Source: CAVWUA01 sp963758025 (GTDB lineage: Bacteria > Planctomycetota > Planctomycetia > Isosphaerales > Isosphaeraceae). From it: DNA of 64,000 bases. This document shows positions 18,355-28,182 of the stretch, piece by piece. Numbering within the stretch: position 1 is the first letter of the stretch; each line of letters starts with the position of its first letter. The DNA lies in contig CAVWUA010000006.1 in the NCBI GenBank assembly GCA_963758025.1, positions 806,001 to 870,000 on the forward strand. Direction: 5' to 3'. The notes beneath the pieces are model-generated. The model saw nothing but the letters and a program-made list of their open reading frames with translations, was not told the origin of the DNA and did not search any database. Made by a program: the position numbers and the translations under genes.

Positions 18355-20067
18355 TCAAAGGCCACTGAGATCCGCGGCGACGGCCCGCACGCCGTCCTTC
18401 AGGCCAAGCCGCTCGACCATCTCCTCGGTGGCCGGAACGGTCAGGCTCTTGTGGGGCGGCAGGCTGAACCCGGCCACGGCCGACGGCCGCGCCTCGGGCG
18501 TCGGCGTGGTCCCGGCCAGGGCCAGACCGTTGAGCACCAGCGGGCTGACGTTGTCGATGCGGATCTTGAAGGTCTCCTTGCCCTTGACCTTCGGCCCCTT
18601 GGTCAACTGGGCGCGGACGAGCCGGGCGAGCACGCCCTCGGCCATCGCGTCGGCCAGCAGGGCCGGCTTCAAGTCGCCCGAGACCTTCTCACGCTCCAGC
18701 GGCAGGCTGAACTTGCCCGAGCTGACCCAGTCGCGGCCCAGGCCGGAGGTGGTCGAAACCTGCACGACCGCCTCGCCCGCGTCGGTCAGGGCAATCTGGC
18801 AGGCCAGCGACGGACCCGACGGCCTGGCGGGAACTCCCGGCTTGACCGTCAGACCCAGCACGGACGCCTTCTCGAAGACCTTCCGCAACTCGGCGGCCAG
18901 GGCTTCGTGATCGGCCGACTTCGTCGTGACGTCGAGGTAGAGCGTGCCCGAGTCGGTGCGGGCCAACTCGCCTTGCTCCCGGTCGAGCCGGGCGACGAAG
19001 TCGCGGGCCAGGGCCAGCTCGCTCGCATTGGCCCACTTGCGCGAGAGCCGGGCGATCGTGTTCCAGTCCAGGCCGATCGCCACGTTCCAGAGCACGAGCT
19101 GGGAGACCGTCTCGGGGGCCTTCTCGGCGGCCAGCCGGGTGACGGCCGTCCGGATCCGTGGATTGTCGGTCATCTGACGGATGTCGCCGAGAACCAGGTT
19201 CTCTCCCTTGGCGGGCATGGCCAGGCGGCCTTGAGCCGTCGGGGGCGAGAGGCTGACCAGGCGGGTCGGCAAGCTTCGCGACTGGCCCGGGTCGAGCGCG
19301 GCATTGGCCTGGACCGTCGGCGGCACCGAGCGGAAACCACCGCCCATCATGCCCATACCGCCGCCCATGCCGCCACCCATCATGCCGCCGCCCATACCGC
19401 CCATGCCGCCACCCATACCGCCCATGCCACCGCCCATCATGCCGCCCATCATACCCATGCCGCCCATGCCGCCCATCATCAGCGAGGAGTAATCCCAGCT
19501 ATCGCGGTCGCCGACGAGCTGCATGATCAGGCTGCCGAGCATCATCATGCCCATGGACGCCGGCATGACGCCGCCACCCATGCCGCCCATGCCGCCGCCC
19601 ATGCCACCCCTGCCGCCCATCATGCCGCCGCCCATACCGCCCATGCCGCCGCCCATACCACCCATGCCACCGCCCATACCGCCCATACCGCCGCCCATAC
19701 CGCCCATGCCGCCGCCCATACCGCCCATACCACCCATGCCGCCACCGCCCATGCCACCGAAGCCGCCGCCGCCGAACTGGCCGGTGGCCCCCATGGCGAC
19801 GAGACCCGACGGCAGCACGACGCGGAGCTTCCGGTTGGTCAGGTTCTTGACCGAGACGGTCATGCGGCCGTCCCCGGTGCCCTCGGCATTGACGGCGAGT
19901 TGCCCGTTACGCAGGCCGTCCAGCAGGTCCAGGGCCGGGACCTCCGGCTGATCCTTGGAGTCTTTGCTCTTGGCCGAGTCGTCCGCGACGCTCGCGCCGG
20001 TCATCAACAGGAGAAGCAAGCCGCCACTCAGGACGGCACGGGTCAGACCTCGAACGGTCGGACGCAT
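18355..20067 (-). CDS. secreted Gly/Met-rich protein, copy 2 (intact)
   Basis: 570 residues. There is a signal peptide (LSGGLLLLLMTGASVADD) and then a domain of about 80 residues (NGQLAVNAEGTGDGRMTVSVKN). Two long low-complexity tracts of GGMGG units flank a conserved hydrophobic piece (MMMLGSLIMQLVGDRDSWDYSSLM). A C-terminal domain of about 300 residues follows, containing a helical HEAT-like part (MTDNPRIRTAVTRLAAEKAPE) and a repeat of short beta elements. Met-rich glycine loops can bind metals or form flexible, self-associating surfaces, but this is inference. No family is recognised; it is a planctomycete-type exported protein. A GAGGTACC site precedes ATG 20067. Confidence 0.8.
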   Translation of the reverse strand: MRPTVRGLTRAVLSGGLLLLLMTGASVADDSAKSKDSKDQPEVPALDLLDGLRNGQLAVNAEGTGDGRMTVSVKNLTNRKLRVVLPSGLVAMGATGQFGGGGFGGMGGGGMGGMGGMGGGMGGMGGGMGGMGGGMGGMGGGMGGMGGGMMGGRGGMGGGMGGMGGGVMPASMGMMMLGSLIMQLVGDRDSWDYSSLMMGGMGGMGMMGGMMGGGMGGMGGGMGGMGGGMMGGGMGGGMGMMGGGFRSVPPTVQANAALDPGQSRSLPTRLVSLSPPTAQGRLAMPAKGENLVLGDIRQMTDNPRIRTAVTRLAAEKAPETVSQLVLWNVAIGLDWNTIARLSRKWANASELALARDFVARLDREQGELARTDSGTLYLDVTTKSADHEALAAELRKVFEKASVLGLTVKPGVPARPSGPSLACQIALTDAGEAVVQVSTTSGLGRDWVSSGKFSLPLEREKVSGDLKPALLADAMAEGVLARLVRAQLTKGPKVKGKETFKIRIDNVSPLVLNGLALAGTTPTPEARPSAVAGFSLPPHKSLTVPATEEMVERLGLKDGVRAVAADLSGL

Positions 20068-20448
20068 GGGAGGTACCTCTTTCAGGGAACAGGAAACCGC
20101 GTGGTGGAAACGGTCGCCGGCACGACGCGAACCACCCACATCGGTGGTGTCGCTGGCCCACGATCCGTGAGTCTTTTGGGGGGACCCGATTCGTACCAAC
20201 CGAACATACCGCGCCGGGAGTGGACCCAAAAATTTGGGTGGGAAGGTCCGCGTTCCCTGGTCGCCACGGTGTGTCTTCGATGTTAATTTAACGTCGCGGG
20301 GCCTCCGATTATTCGATGCCCCTCGATTTTTTTGAAGGACCGACGGCCCGACGCCGGGCATCGCAGCCACACACGACGAGAATATGCCGCAAGCTATTTC
20401 GGCACCATGATTTTGGTCACGAACCCCTAGCGAGGCCGATTCCGCTCA
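20068..20448. other. divergent intergenic region, unit B upstream and threonine synthase leader
   Basis: 380 bp. Positions up to about 20427 are the copy of the gene 1 upstream region; the last 20 bp precede the threonine synthase start. It contains the TTAATTTAA element near 20284. No coding sequence. Confidence 0.5.
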
Positions 20449-21720
20449 TGCGTTACGTATCTCATCTCTCCTGCGCCGACCTGTGGCGCGACCTACCCGG
20501 CCGACCGGGTCATGAACCTCTGCGAGCAGGACGGACGGCCCGTCCAGGTCGTGCTGGACCTCGACCGTCTTCGCCAGGAACGCGGGGCCGACGGTGGCTG
20601 GAACCCCGCGCGCCACGACCTCTGGCGGTTCGGCGGCCTGCTCCCCCTGGACATCGCCGATCCCGATGACCGCCGCCACATCGTCACGCTCGGCGAGGGT
20701 CATACTCCTTGCCTGCCTTACCCACATCCCCTGGCCGACAAGCTTGGGTGCCGGTTGGAGGTGAAGGACGAGGGGAAGCCGCACGGCGGCGGCTACGGCG
20801 CCAATCCCACGCTCTCGTTCAAGGATCGGGGCATGGCCATGACGGTCTCGATGGCCCGGGCGCTCGGCCTCTCGCGGCTGGCCGTGCCGACGCAAGGCAA
20901 TGCCGGCGACGCCCTCGCGCGTTACGCGGTGGCTGGAGAGATCGAGGCGGCCATCGTCATGTCACCCGACACCGACCGGCCGGTTCTCGGCAACGTCGCC
21001 GCCCTGGCGGCGCTCTACCCGGAGCGGGTCCACCTGGAGCTGGTTCCCGGCACGATCGTCGATTGCGCCCAGCGGGTCCGCGACCATTACCTCCCGGCGG
21101 GCTACTTCAACGTCGCCACGTTTCAGGAGCCCGGCTGGCGAACCGAGGGGAAGAAGACGCTCGGCCTGGAGATGGCCGAACCCCAGGGCGACCGCCTGGC
21201 CGACCGCCGCTGGCAGGTTCCCGACGTGATCGTCTATCCGACCGGCGGCGGCACCGGCGTCGTCGGCATGGCCAAGGCCTTCGACGAGCTGGAGGCCCTC
21301 GGCCTGATCGGCGAGAAGCGTCCCCGGATGGTCTGCGTCCAGTCCGCCGCCACCGATCCGATCGTCCGCGCCTTCAACAGCGGAGCCGAGGACATCACCC
21401 CGAATCCCCCCGGCCAGACCGTCGCCACGGGCCTGAACGTCGCGCGCAACATCGGCCACATCAATGTCTTGCGGATCATCCGCGACACCGGCGGCTGTGC
21501 CCTGGCCGTGACCGATGACACAATCCGCGCCACGATCCGCGACGAGTGGCAAGCCCGGCGCTTCGGTTGGTCTCCCGAAGGGGCCGCCACCCTGGCCGCC
21601 CTTCCCGAACTGGCCGACCGGGGCCTGATCCAACCCGGCGACCGTGTCGTCCTGGTCAACACCGCCTCCCCCGAGAAATACCTCCCGACCATCCGGGACC
21701 TCTTCGACGGCGGTCTCTGA
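20449..21720 (+). CDS. thrC: threonine synthase (frameshift in N-terminal zinc ribbon)
   Basis: About 423 residues of a PLP fold-type II enzyme. The PLP lysine lies in LSFKDRGMAM, the phosphate loop in PTGGGTGVVG, and TLGEGHTPCLPY is the threonine-synthase N-terminal signature. It converts O-phosphohomoserine to threonine. A continuous frame exists only from MNLCEQDG at 20513. The sequence before it, MRYVSHLSCAD then CGATYPADRVMNLC in the next frame, is a typical cysteine ribbon of this subfamily. Deleting one C in GACCTGT near 20481 joins them, so the true start is ATG 20449. Confidence 0.88.
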   Translation, partial: CVTYLISPAPTCGATYPADRVMNLCEQDGRPVQVVLDLDRLRQERGADGGWNPARHDLWRFGGLLPLDIADPDDRRHIVTLGEGHTPCLPYPHPLADKLGCRLEVKDEGKPHGGGYGANPTLSFKDRGMAMTVSMARALGLSRLAVPTQGNAGDALARYAVAGEIEAAIVMSPDTDRPVLGNVAALAALYPERVHLELVPGTIVDCAQRVRDHYLPAGYFNVATFQEPGWRTEGKKTLGLEMAEPQGDRLADRRWQVPDVIVYPTGGGTGVVGMAKAFDELEALGLIGEKRPRMVCVQSAATDPIVRAFNSGAEDITPNPPGQTVATGLNVARNIGHINVLRIIRDTGGCALAVTDDTIRATIRDEWQARRFGWSPEGAATLAALPELADRGLIQPGDRVVLVNTASPEKYLPTIRDLFDGGL

Positions 21721-21848
21721 GTCGATCTCAGACGCCGGAGTTTCTCACAACCACCAGAACCCCTTGACACCCCAAATTATCTATTATAAATTATCGGCCT
21801 ATTCGCCCACCTTTTCCAATCCGACCCACCCCTCGTAATGAACGAGCA

Positions 21849-21892
21849 GGGGGCGTCACGGTGGCAGCCACACGACCGGACCGTGACGCCCC
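21849..21892. terminator. hairpin in the gap after threonine synthase
   Basis: Arms GGGGCGTCACGGT (about 21850-21862) and ACCGTGACGCCCC (21880-21892) form a 13-bp stem between two convergent genes. A T-run is not present, so it may be a terminator or a REP-like hairpin. Confidence 0.5.
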
Positions 21893-21988
21893 TTGCCGTT
21901 ACCCGCGAAACGGGCGAGAGTGGTTGCTTTAAGTGCCTGATAACGTGGAAGTTGGGGCACAATTACCAAACGAAGCCAACGGGGGACC

Positions 21989-23952
21989 TCAGAGACCGTA
22001 GGGCCACTTCTCTCGGGTGATGGCCTCGTCGGCGGGGCCGTCGGCGAGGATCTGGATGTGGCAGCCGAGCATCTCGTCGGTACTGGCGGGGCCGAACCGG
22101 ACGCGCTTGGGAGGGCGGTTCGGGTTGGCGGGGTTGGCGGCGGAGTTGTCGTACTCGGCGACGACGTGGAGCTTGGTCCCCTTGGGCAAGGGGACCGGCT
22201 CGGCGAAGTGGTACTGGCCTTGCCAGTTGAAGTCCCAGTCGTCGATCCAGAGCAACCGGGCGGTCGAGCCGTCGGGGCGGACGGCCCAGGCCTTGATCTC
22301 GCGCAGGAGGTAGTGGCCGTGCGGCAGGACGCTGTACGCGTGGACGTTCGCCGGCAGGGTGGCGTGCAGGTCGATGCGATAGTGGGCCTCGCCGGGGGGG
22401 ATGTCGATCTTGGCGGTGCTCATCGGGATGCTCGTCATGGTCCGCTCGATCGGCGTCTTCGAGAAGTAGATGCCGACGCGGGAGTGGTCGGTCTCGGGCT
22501 TACCGCTGCCGTGGTAGTGGACCAGCATGACGAGGTCGGAACCGGCCGGGATGATCCTGCCAACGCCGGGCGGCGGCATGCGGGTCAAGGCGCCGGGAAT
22601 CCACGCGCCGAGGCCCGGTTTGGGGATATCGTTGCCGCCGACGGTGACGAATCCGGGGCCGGGGTCAGCCTGGTCGCGCTCGCGGCTCTCGGGGGTGGGG
22701 TCCATGTAGAGCCGGGCATGGTGCACGACCTTGCGGTTGCCGGGGCGGAACTCGACGGCGGCGATCGGCTGGTCCTTCGTCAGCCCCATCGGAATGACGA
22801 AGGCCCGGTAGATGTCGTCGCCACTGGCGGGGATCGGGTACGGCTCGGGCAGTGAGAGGACCAGGTCCGGCTCGCCGAGCTGCCAGCCGTCGGGGAAGGT
22901 CGGTGGCTCGGGCAGGGCGTCCGGGGCCCCTTCGGGAGCGCCTGTGTCGGCCCACGCGGCGAGGATCGCCAGCTCTCGGCGGCTCAGGCGGTTCTCGTTG
23001 CGGAACGTGCCGAAGCCGGGGACGGGCTTCCAAGGCGGCATCCGGCGGCTCTCGGTGATGTCCTTGATGAAGCTCGCCCGTCGGGAGGCATCCTTGTAGG
23101 TCAGAAGGGAGAACGGCCCCACCTCGCCCGGCCGGTGGCACCCCGCGCAGCGTTTCCAGAGGATCGGGGCGACATGCTCGGTGAAGGTGATCTCCCCGCC
23201 GTCGGCCACGATCCGGGGATCGGGCAGGGGGCAGCCGTACCCCTCGGTTTCGGTGACGGCCGGGGTCCGGCCCGCAAGCACGGCGTCCAGGGCATGACGC
23301 AGTTCGGGCGTCTGGGCGGTCGCCCGGCGCTTGCCGTCACCGGGGTTATAACGATCGTCGATCCGGCCCCGGTAGAGCACCTGCCCATCGGCGTCGAGTA
23401 CGGCGGCCTCGGGCGTAACCTGCACGCCGACCTGCCCGGCGAGATCCTGGAAGGGGTCCAGAAGCATCGGGAACGTCAGGCTATATTCCTCCGCGTGGGC
23501 CGCGGCGGCCTCGGGGGTCACGTCGGGGTCGGAGTGGACGCCATAGACGGCGACCCCCTTGGCGCGGTAGTCGTCGGCCAGCGCGCTGCATGTCGGGGGC
23601 GTAGCCGTTGGAGACCGGGCACTGGGTCCCCACGAAGAAGAGGACGACGGCCCGCTTGCCCCGCCAGTCGGCCAGACCGTGGGAGCGGCCCCCGGCATCG
23701 GCCAGGTCCAGGCTCTCCACGCGCCGCAAGGCCCCCGGCTCGGGGGGCTGAGGCGTCGCGCTGCCACCAGGCGGCGAGCCCACCGAGCCAGGGCGAGTCC
23801 GAGTGACCAGCCGGCGCGACCCGGCGACGGCGTCGGGTGCGTCGGCGGGTGGCCTCGTCCGTGCTCGGGGGCGAGGGGGTCAGCCGTCGCAGGCGGAACC
23901 GGCGTCCGTCTCGGGTCCCAGCCTCCGTGTCGTCCTTCGCCGAGTGGCTCAT
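21989..23952 (-). CDS. redoxin / cytochrome c / copper monooxygenase-like fusion (frameshifted)
   Basis: About 650 residues with three modules. First is an AhpC/TSA-like thioredoxin fold (RVESLDLADAGG, VVLFFVGTQCPVSNGYAPD, PMLLDPFQDLAGQVGVQVTPEAAV). Second is a heme c site, CAGCHRPGEVGPF. Third is a C-terminal domain like Cu-dependent monooxygenases, with VHHARLYMD and MLVHYHGSG histidines. The frame breaks near 23590 and again near 23800, so the N-terminal 50 residues are uncertain; they look Arg-rich, perhaps before a membrane anchor. ATG 23952 overlaps the acyltransferase stop (ATGA). Probably periplasmic redox protein; substrate unknown. Confidence 0.72.
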
Positions 23953-25206
23953 CCCGTCACCTCCGTTGCGGTCTCCTCAACCCGCGCCGAGCCAGGTCGG
24001 CGGTGCAGGCCGCGGCCGGTGGCTCGGCCATCTCCTTGATAGGTGAACCGATCCTTCAGCCCCAGGATCGGCCGCTCGATGTAGCGCCAGGAGAGGGCCG
24101 CCAGGGCGAAGATGACGACCATCATCAGGGCCTCCCGCCAGAACGGCCGACCACCCATGCCCAGGCTCTTGGCGATGTCGTCACCGAGCAGGTACACGAT
24201 GAAGTGGACCATGTACAGGCCGTAACTGATCGACCCGATATACGCCAGCCGCTTCCGCCTCAGCCACCAGAGGCCCGGCCGACCGGCGTACAGGAGGACC
24301 AGGCCGATCCCGCCACAACCGAGCAGGTTGACCGCCAGGACCTTGAACGCCAGTCGCAGCGCGTCGGTTCCCATCCCATACTCTCGGGCGATCGTCTCGG
24401 CGATCAGGATGCCCATCGCCGCGACGGCCAGACCGACAAAGGCCCGCCGGAAGGTCTCCCGGTACCGCGCCACGCGGCTCACGGTCGAGCAAGACCGACG
24501 CCAGCACCGCCCCCAGCGCCAGGCCGTCCCCCCGCGAGACGAGCAGCCACCAGTGATACCCCTGGGCGCGCATCGCGACCGACACGGCCACCAGCGCGGC
24601 GGCCAGCGGCACGACCCCCCGGCGCCCCGTCAAGCAGATCAAGGCCGGCCAGAGCAGGTAGAACTGCTCCTCCACCGCCAAGGACCACGTGTGGGCCAGG
24701 TACGGCGAGAAGTCCGGCAGCGTCCCTCCCCAGGCAAAAGGCAGGTTCTGCGTGTAGGTCAGGTAGTACGGCAGGCCGCTCCACTGGATCGCCCGGGGCA
24801 TGATCGGCGATGTGACGATCAGGGCGAACAGTGTCAGGTAGTAGATCGGCCAGATCCGCAACCCGCGCCTGGCGTAGAAATTCCGCAGGAAGTGCTGGTT
24901 CTTGTGATGCTTGAGGATGATCGTCGTGATCAGGTAGCCCGACAGCAGGAAGAAGACATCCACCGCCGCCCAGCCGCCCGGCAGGCCGTGGGGCTTGAGG
25001 TGGTACACCAGGATGACCAGACAGGCCAGGCCACGGAGCGAATCCAGCTCAAGGATGCGAGCGTCCGGCGCACCCGATACCCCCGGGACAGGGGTGAGAT
25101 CGTGACGGGTCTGGCGAGCGGAGGATGGCGTTTCGCCTTCCGTCGTCCTTGTCCGATGCTTCAGGGCAAGAAACCCCTTCGATTGATCCGGCCGACGGTT
25201 CGCCAT
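23949..25206 (-). CDS. acyltransferase 3 (OafA/YrhL-like) membrane protein (frameshifted)
   Basis: About 418 residues. After a polar N-terminus comes LDSLRGLACLVILVYH, whose RG and YH match the family signature, then DVFFLLSGYLIT and about ten membrane helices, with HTWSLAVEEQFYLLWPAL in the middle. Such proteins acylate sugars or lipids from the membrane. The frame changes near 24480, between VLASVLLDR and SRVARYRETF, giving two halves that together make the usual length. The stop overlaps the start of the redoxin fusion by 4 bp. Confidence 0.82.
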
Positions 25207-25321
25207 TCCGATCCTCCGACGTCCTTGTCCGCGATCGGGCGACACTTTAAATAGATACGGATTGTATCGACGATCCCCCGCACCCATCCCAGAAAATCCA
25301 GACGACCACCTCAATCCCTAC

Positions 25322-25903
25322 TCAAGCGCGGGTCGCGTCCGGTTCGGAAGTGGGAAAGAGTTCGGCCACCCGGCAGTGGAAGCCAGGCACGATCTCCTCG
25401 CCGCTCAACTCATCCTGTTCGCGCAGGCGGGAGACCGATCCATCGGCGCGGAAGCTCATGACGGTGCGCGCCTTCGGGTTCACGACCCAGATCAACCGCA
25501 CACCGGCGTCGAGGTACTCGCTTAACTTCTCGTCCAGTTCGTACACGATATCGTTCGGCGAGACAACCTCGATCGCCAGGTCGGGCGGGATCGTCAGGAA
25601 TCCTTCGGACAGTTGCTCGGCGGTGAGTCGGTCGCGTTGGATGAAGGAGACGTCGGGCCTGCGGACGAGGTTCGGTTTCCAGGGGAAGCAGCGGTAGAGA
25701 TTATCCGCCGGCCAGACCCATCCCAGGTTGTGTTCCCGGCAATAGTTGCGGAGCAAGGCGTGAAGTTCCCCACCAACCCAACTGGATAGTCCACTCACGT
25801 TTTGCTCCACAAGCTGGCCATCGACCAGTTCAAAGCGCTGGCCGTCCGGCATCGTCAGCAGATCTTCCGGCGTGAACGGATGGGTCTCGACGGTCGTGCT
25901 CAT
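25322..25903 (-). CDS. Uma2-family PD-(D/E)XK nuclease-like protein
   Basis: 193 residues. The order FTPEDLLTMPDGQRFELVDGQLVE, RRPDVSFI, then DLAIEVVSPND with a later EYLDAGVRLIWVVNP is the standard Uma2 layout. The Asp, the Glu-x-Val and the following Lys/Asp positions form the predicted nuclease centre. Many planctomycetes hold dozens of such genes; their biological role is not established. The gene is intact and isolated. Confidence 0.85.
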   Translation of the reverse strand: MSTTVETHPFTPEDLLTMPDGQRFELVDGQLVEQNVSGLSSWVGGELHALLRNYCREHNLGWVWPADNLYRCFPWKPNLVRRPDVSFIQRDRLTAEQLSEGFLTIPPDLAIEVVSPNDIVYELDEKLSEYLDAGVRLIWVVNPKARTVMSFRADGSVSRLREQDELSGEEIVPGFHCRVAELFPTSEPDATRA

Positions 25904-25973
25904 CGAAAGACTCCTTTGCGGAGGAAGGTCGGGCGCATCCCAAACAGATTATACCGCGACCCTCCAGCATCAC

Positions 25974-26966
25974 TCAGGCGAGCGTGACGAAGCCGTCGCG
26001 GTCGAGGCTGGCCGTGTGTCCCGTGTCGATCCAGTCGGGATTTCCCGGCAAGAGAGCCTGAAGCCGCCCCTCGGCCTCGGGGGGGAGAGGCTGACCCTGG
26101 GCATCGACGACGCGCAGGGCGACCCCCGGCACGGCCTGGCCGACGGTTCCCGACTTCTGGCCGGTCTGCCGGATGCCGCCCCGGTCAAAGTCGGGGGTCG
26201 AAGCCGCGAGCAGGCCGAGTTTGGGATGATCCAGGTGGGGCAGGCTCAGGTCGAGTGTTTCGAGCTGATGGTCGCGGATCGGCACGCGCTCCGCCGCCCG
26301 GACGCCCGCCGCGATCACCGCCTGACGCACGGCAAACGCCGTGATCGGGGGCCGGAGCGGTGGACCAAAGGCCACAATCGCGGTGCGTCTCAGGCCTTTC
26401 GGCCACTTGCGGAGAAAGCGTCCGCCGGAAAAGCTGAACAGGCTGCCCCAGAGATTGCCGAGGTAGACCGGGATCACCGGCACCGACTCGCGGCCGTTCA
26501 AGATGGCTTCCAGGCCCCGGTAGAACGGACCGGTCAGACCGTTGCGCGAGAGCTGGGCCTCGGGGAAAATCATCACGACCTCACCCCGATCCAGGGCCGC
26601 GCGAGCCTCGGAGATCGCCGCGCGCTGGGCCTTCGGCCCGGACGCCGGCACCGGGATCAGCCCCGTGCGACGGGCGAGATGGCGGATCACTGGCAGGTTG
26701 ACGTAGTCCGCGTTGACCAGCGACCGTACCCGTCTCGGGCAGGCCGCCACCACGACGAACCCGTCGATCCAGGTCACGTGGTTGACTGCCAGCAGGGCCG
26801 GACCGACCGTCGGAAGGTGCTCACGCCCGAGCGGGACGATCCGGTAGCGCGGCCAGAGCACCAGCCGCCAGAACGGCCGGACCAGCCAGGGCAAGATCGC
26901 GTCGAACAGCGCCAGGCCAGCCACAATCCCGAGGAGCCAGGCGGCCCAATCAGGCAACCACCGCAT
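25974..26966 (-). CDS. PlsC acyltransferase fused to an adenylation-domain fragment
   Basis: 330 residues. The N-terminal 230 residues are an integral 1-acylglycerol-phosphate acyltransferase: a membrane helix, then NHVTWID (His63, Asp68) and FPEA (134-137). Residues about 248-330 resemble the middle of acyl-CoA/ACP ligases: KSGTVGQAVPGVALRVVD, PLPPEAEGRL and TGHTASLDRDGFVT match the A5-A8 stretch, without the AMP-binding P-loop, the A3 region or the C-terminal lid. The stop is natural and close to the next gene. It begins 17 bp inside the MFS gene. Bifunctional Aas proteins join MFS, PlsC and ligase; this looks like a shortened relative. Confidence 0.8.
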   Translation of the reverse strand: MRWLPDWAAWLLGIVAGLALFDAILPWLVRPFWRLVLWPRYRIVPLGREHLPTVGPALLAVNHVTWIDGFVVVAACPRRVRSLVNADYVNLPVIRHLARRTGLIPVPASGPKAQRAAISEARAALDRGEVVMIFPEAQLSRNGLTGPFYRGLEAILNGRESVPVIPVYLGNLWGSLFSFSGGRFLRKWPKGLRRTAIVAFGPPLRPPITAFAVRQAVIAAGVRAAERVPIRDHQLETLDLSLPHLDHPKLGLLAASTPDFDRGGIRQTGQKSGTVGQAVPGVALRVVDAQGQPLPPEAEGRLQALLPGNPDWIDTGHTASLDRDGFVTLA

Positions 26967-28182
26967 CGCTGGACTCCGGCTTCGGGGCAGGGCGGGACAG
27001 GGGACGGATCATCGGCAAGGCTCCGAGCGTCACCAGGGCCGCCAGCACGAACGCGGGCCGGAATCGGCCATCGAGTACCCAGACGCCCACCGAGAAGAAG
27101 AAGCCGCCGGTAACACTCAGGTTCGACACGGCCATGAACAGCGCGTAGGTCGAGGCCGCCATCCGAGGGTCGGACGCCTCCATCGCCATCACGTAGAAGA
27201 GGGCCTCGGTCCAGCCGTTCGCCGCGCCGAAGGCAAAGCCGAAGATCCCGGCCGTCACCGTCCCGCCAACAGCCGCCTGCGCCGCTTCCGAGAGCACCAG
27301 GCTCAGCACGGCGATCCGGAGGATCCAGCGACGTCCCAGCCACGACGCCCCCAGAGGCATCAATAAGGCCCCGACCGCTCGGCCCAGGTTACGGCTCGCG
27401 CCAAAGAGGCCGACGTGCCCCTGGCCGAACCCCAGGTGATCGAAATAGACCGGCAGGTTGATCTCCACCCCGTAAGCGATGACCGCGTAGAACGTTCCGA
27501 AAGCCAGCAGGGCCAGGGCTCGGGGCCGGACCAGGACCTTCAAGGCCCGCCAGTCGAACTCCTCGGCGCCGGCCTTCGACGGTTCGGGCAGGATCAGAGC
27601 CAGAACCAGCGGCACCCCCGTCAGCCCCGCGCAGGTCCAGAGTACCCGATAGCCCTGACCGGGGCCGGTCCCCGTCCGGTCCAGCCAGTAGCCGAACCCC
27701 AATGCGAAGATCGTGGCCGTGAAAAACCGGGAGAACATCAAGAGGCCCTGCACCCTCGGGCGGTCGTCGTCCGGCGTGATATCGACGATCATGCCGTCCG
27801 TGCAGGTGTCGTACAGCGCCAGGCCCGTGACCGTCAGGATCGCCAACGCCGTGAACGCCGGAAGATTCCTGCCCGGGTCGATCCAGGAGAGGGCGATCAG
27901 GCCGACCGCCTGCAAGATCAGACCGAGCACGATATAAGGCTTGCGATGCCCCAGCCCCAGCAGGTTAAACCGGTCGGAGAACGGCCCCGCCAGGAACTTG
28001 AAGACGAACGGCATCAGGGCCAAAGACTGGATGCCGCCGACCGTCTCCTCCCCGATGCCCGCCGCCATCATGTACTTCGGATTGAAGTTGATGAAATAGG
28101 CGAAGACCACGCCCTGGATCGCGTAGAGCAGCGTGAAGAGTGTGAGATAGGAGGCTGGAACCCGCCTCGGGGTCTGGCTCAT
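26950..28182 (-). CDS. MFS transporter next to PlsC (LplT/AmpG-like)
   Basis: 410 residues with about 12 hydrophobic segments. The N-terminal part reads LFTLLYAIQGVVFAYFI and FKFLAGPFSDRF; LYDTCTDGMIVDITP after helix 4 recalls the AmpG/PUCC branch. It overlaps the phosphoesterase gene by 4 bp (ATGA) and the PlsC gene by 17 bp. In Aas-type systems a lysophospholipid transporter stands next to PlsC, which suggests, but does not prove, a lipid substrate. Confidence 0.82.
   Translation of the reverse strand: MSQTPRRVPASYLTLFTLLYAIQGVVFAYFINFNPKYMMAAGIGEETVGGIQSLALMPFVFKFLAGPFSDRFNLLGLGHRKPYIVLGLILQAVGLIALSWIDPGRNLPAFTALAILTVTGLALYDTCTDGMIVDITPDDDRPRVQGLLMFSRFFTATIFALGFGYWLDRTGTGPGQGYRVLWTCAGLTGVPLVLALILPEPSKAGAEEFDWRALKVLVRPRALALLAFGTFYAVIAYGVEINLPVYFDHLGFGQGHVGLFGASRNLGRAVGALLMPLGASWLGRRWILRIAVLSLVLSEAAQAAVGGTVTAGIFGFAFGAANGWTEALFYVMAMEASDPRMAASTYALFMAVSNLSVTGGFFFSVGVWVLDGRFRPAFVLAALVTLGALPMIRPLSRPAPKPESSDAVVA

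Larger units (their letters stand above)
18143..20427. repeat. tandem duplication, unit B
   Basis: The second unit, about 2.29 kb. It differs from unit A mainly by the 190-bp deletion inside the trmL fragment, by scattered substitutions, and by the arrangement of Met-Gly repeats. Its right end is TTTTGGTCACGAACCC at about 20412-20427, after which the sequence turns into the threonine synthase region. Confidence 0.85.

Noticed and set aside
21849..21892. Hairpin near 21.87 kb as an attachment site or phage element
   Set aside because: No integrase, tRNA or direct repeats nearby; a terminator or REP-type hairpin between convergent genes is enough to explain it.
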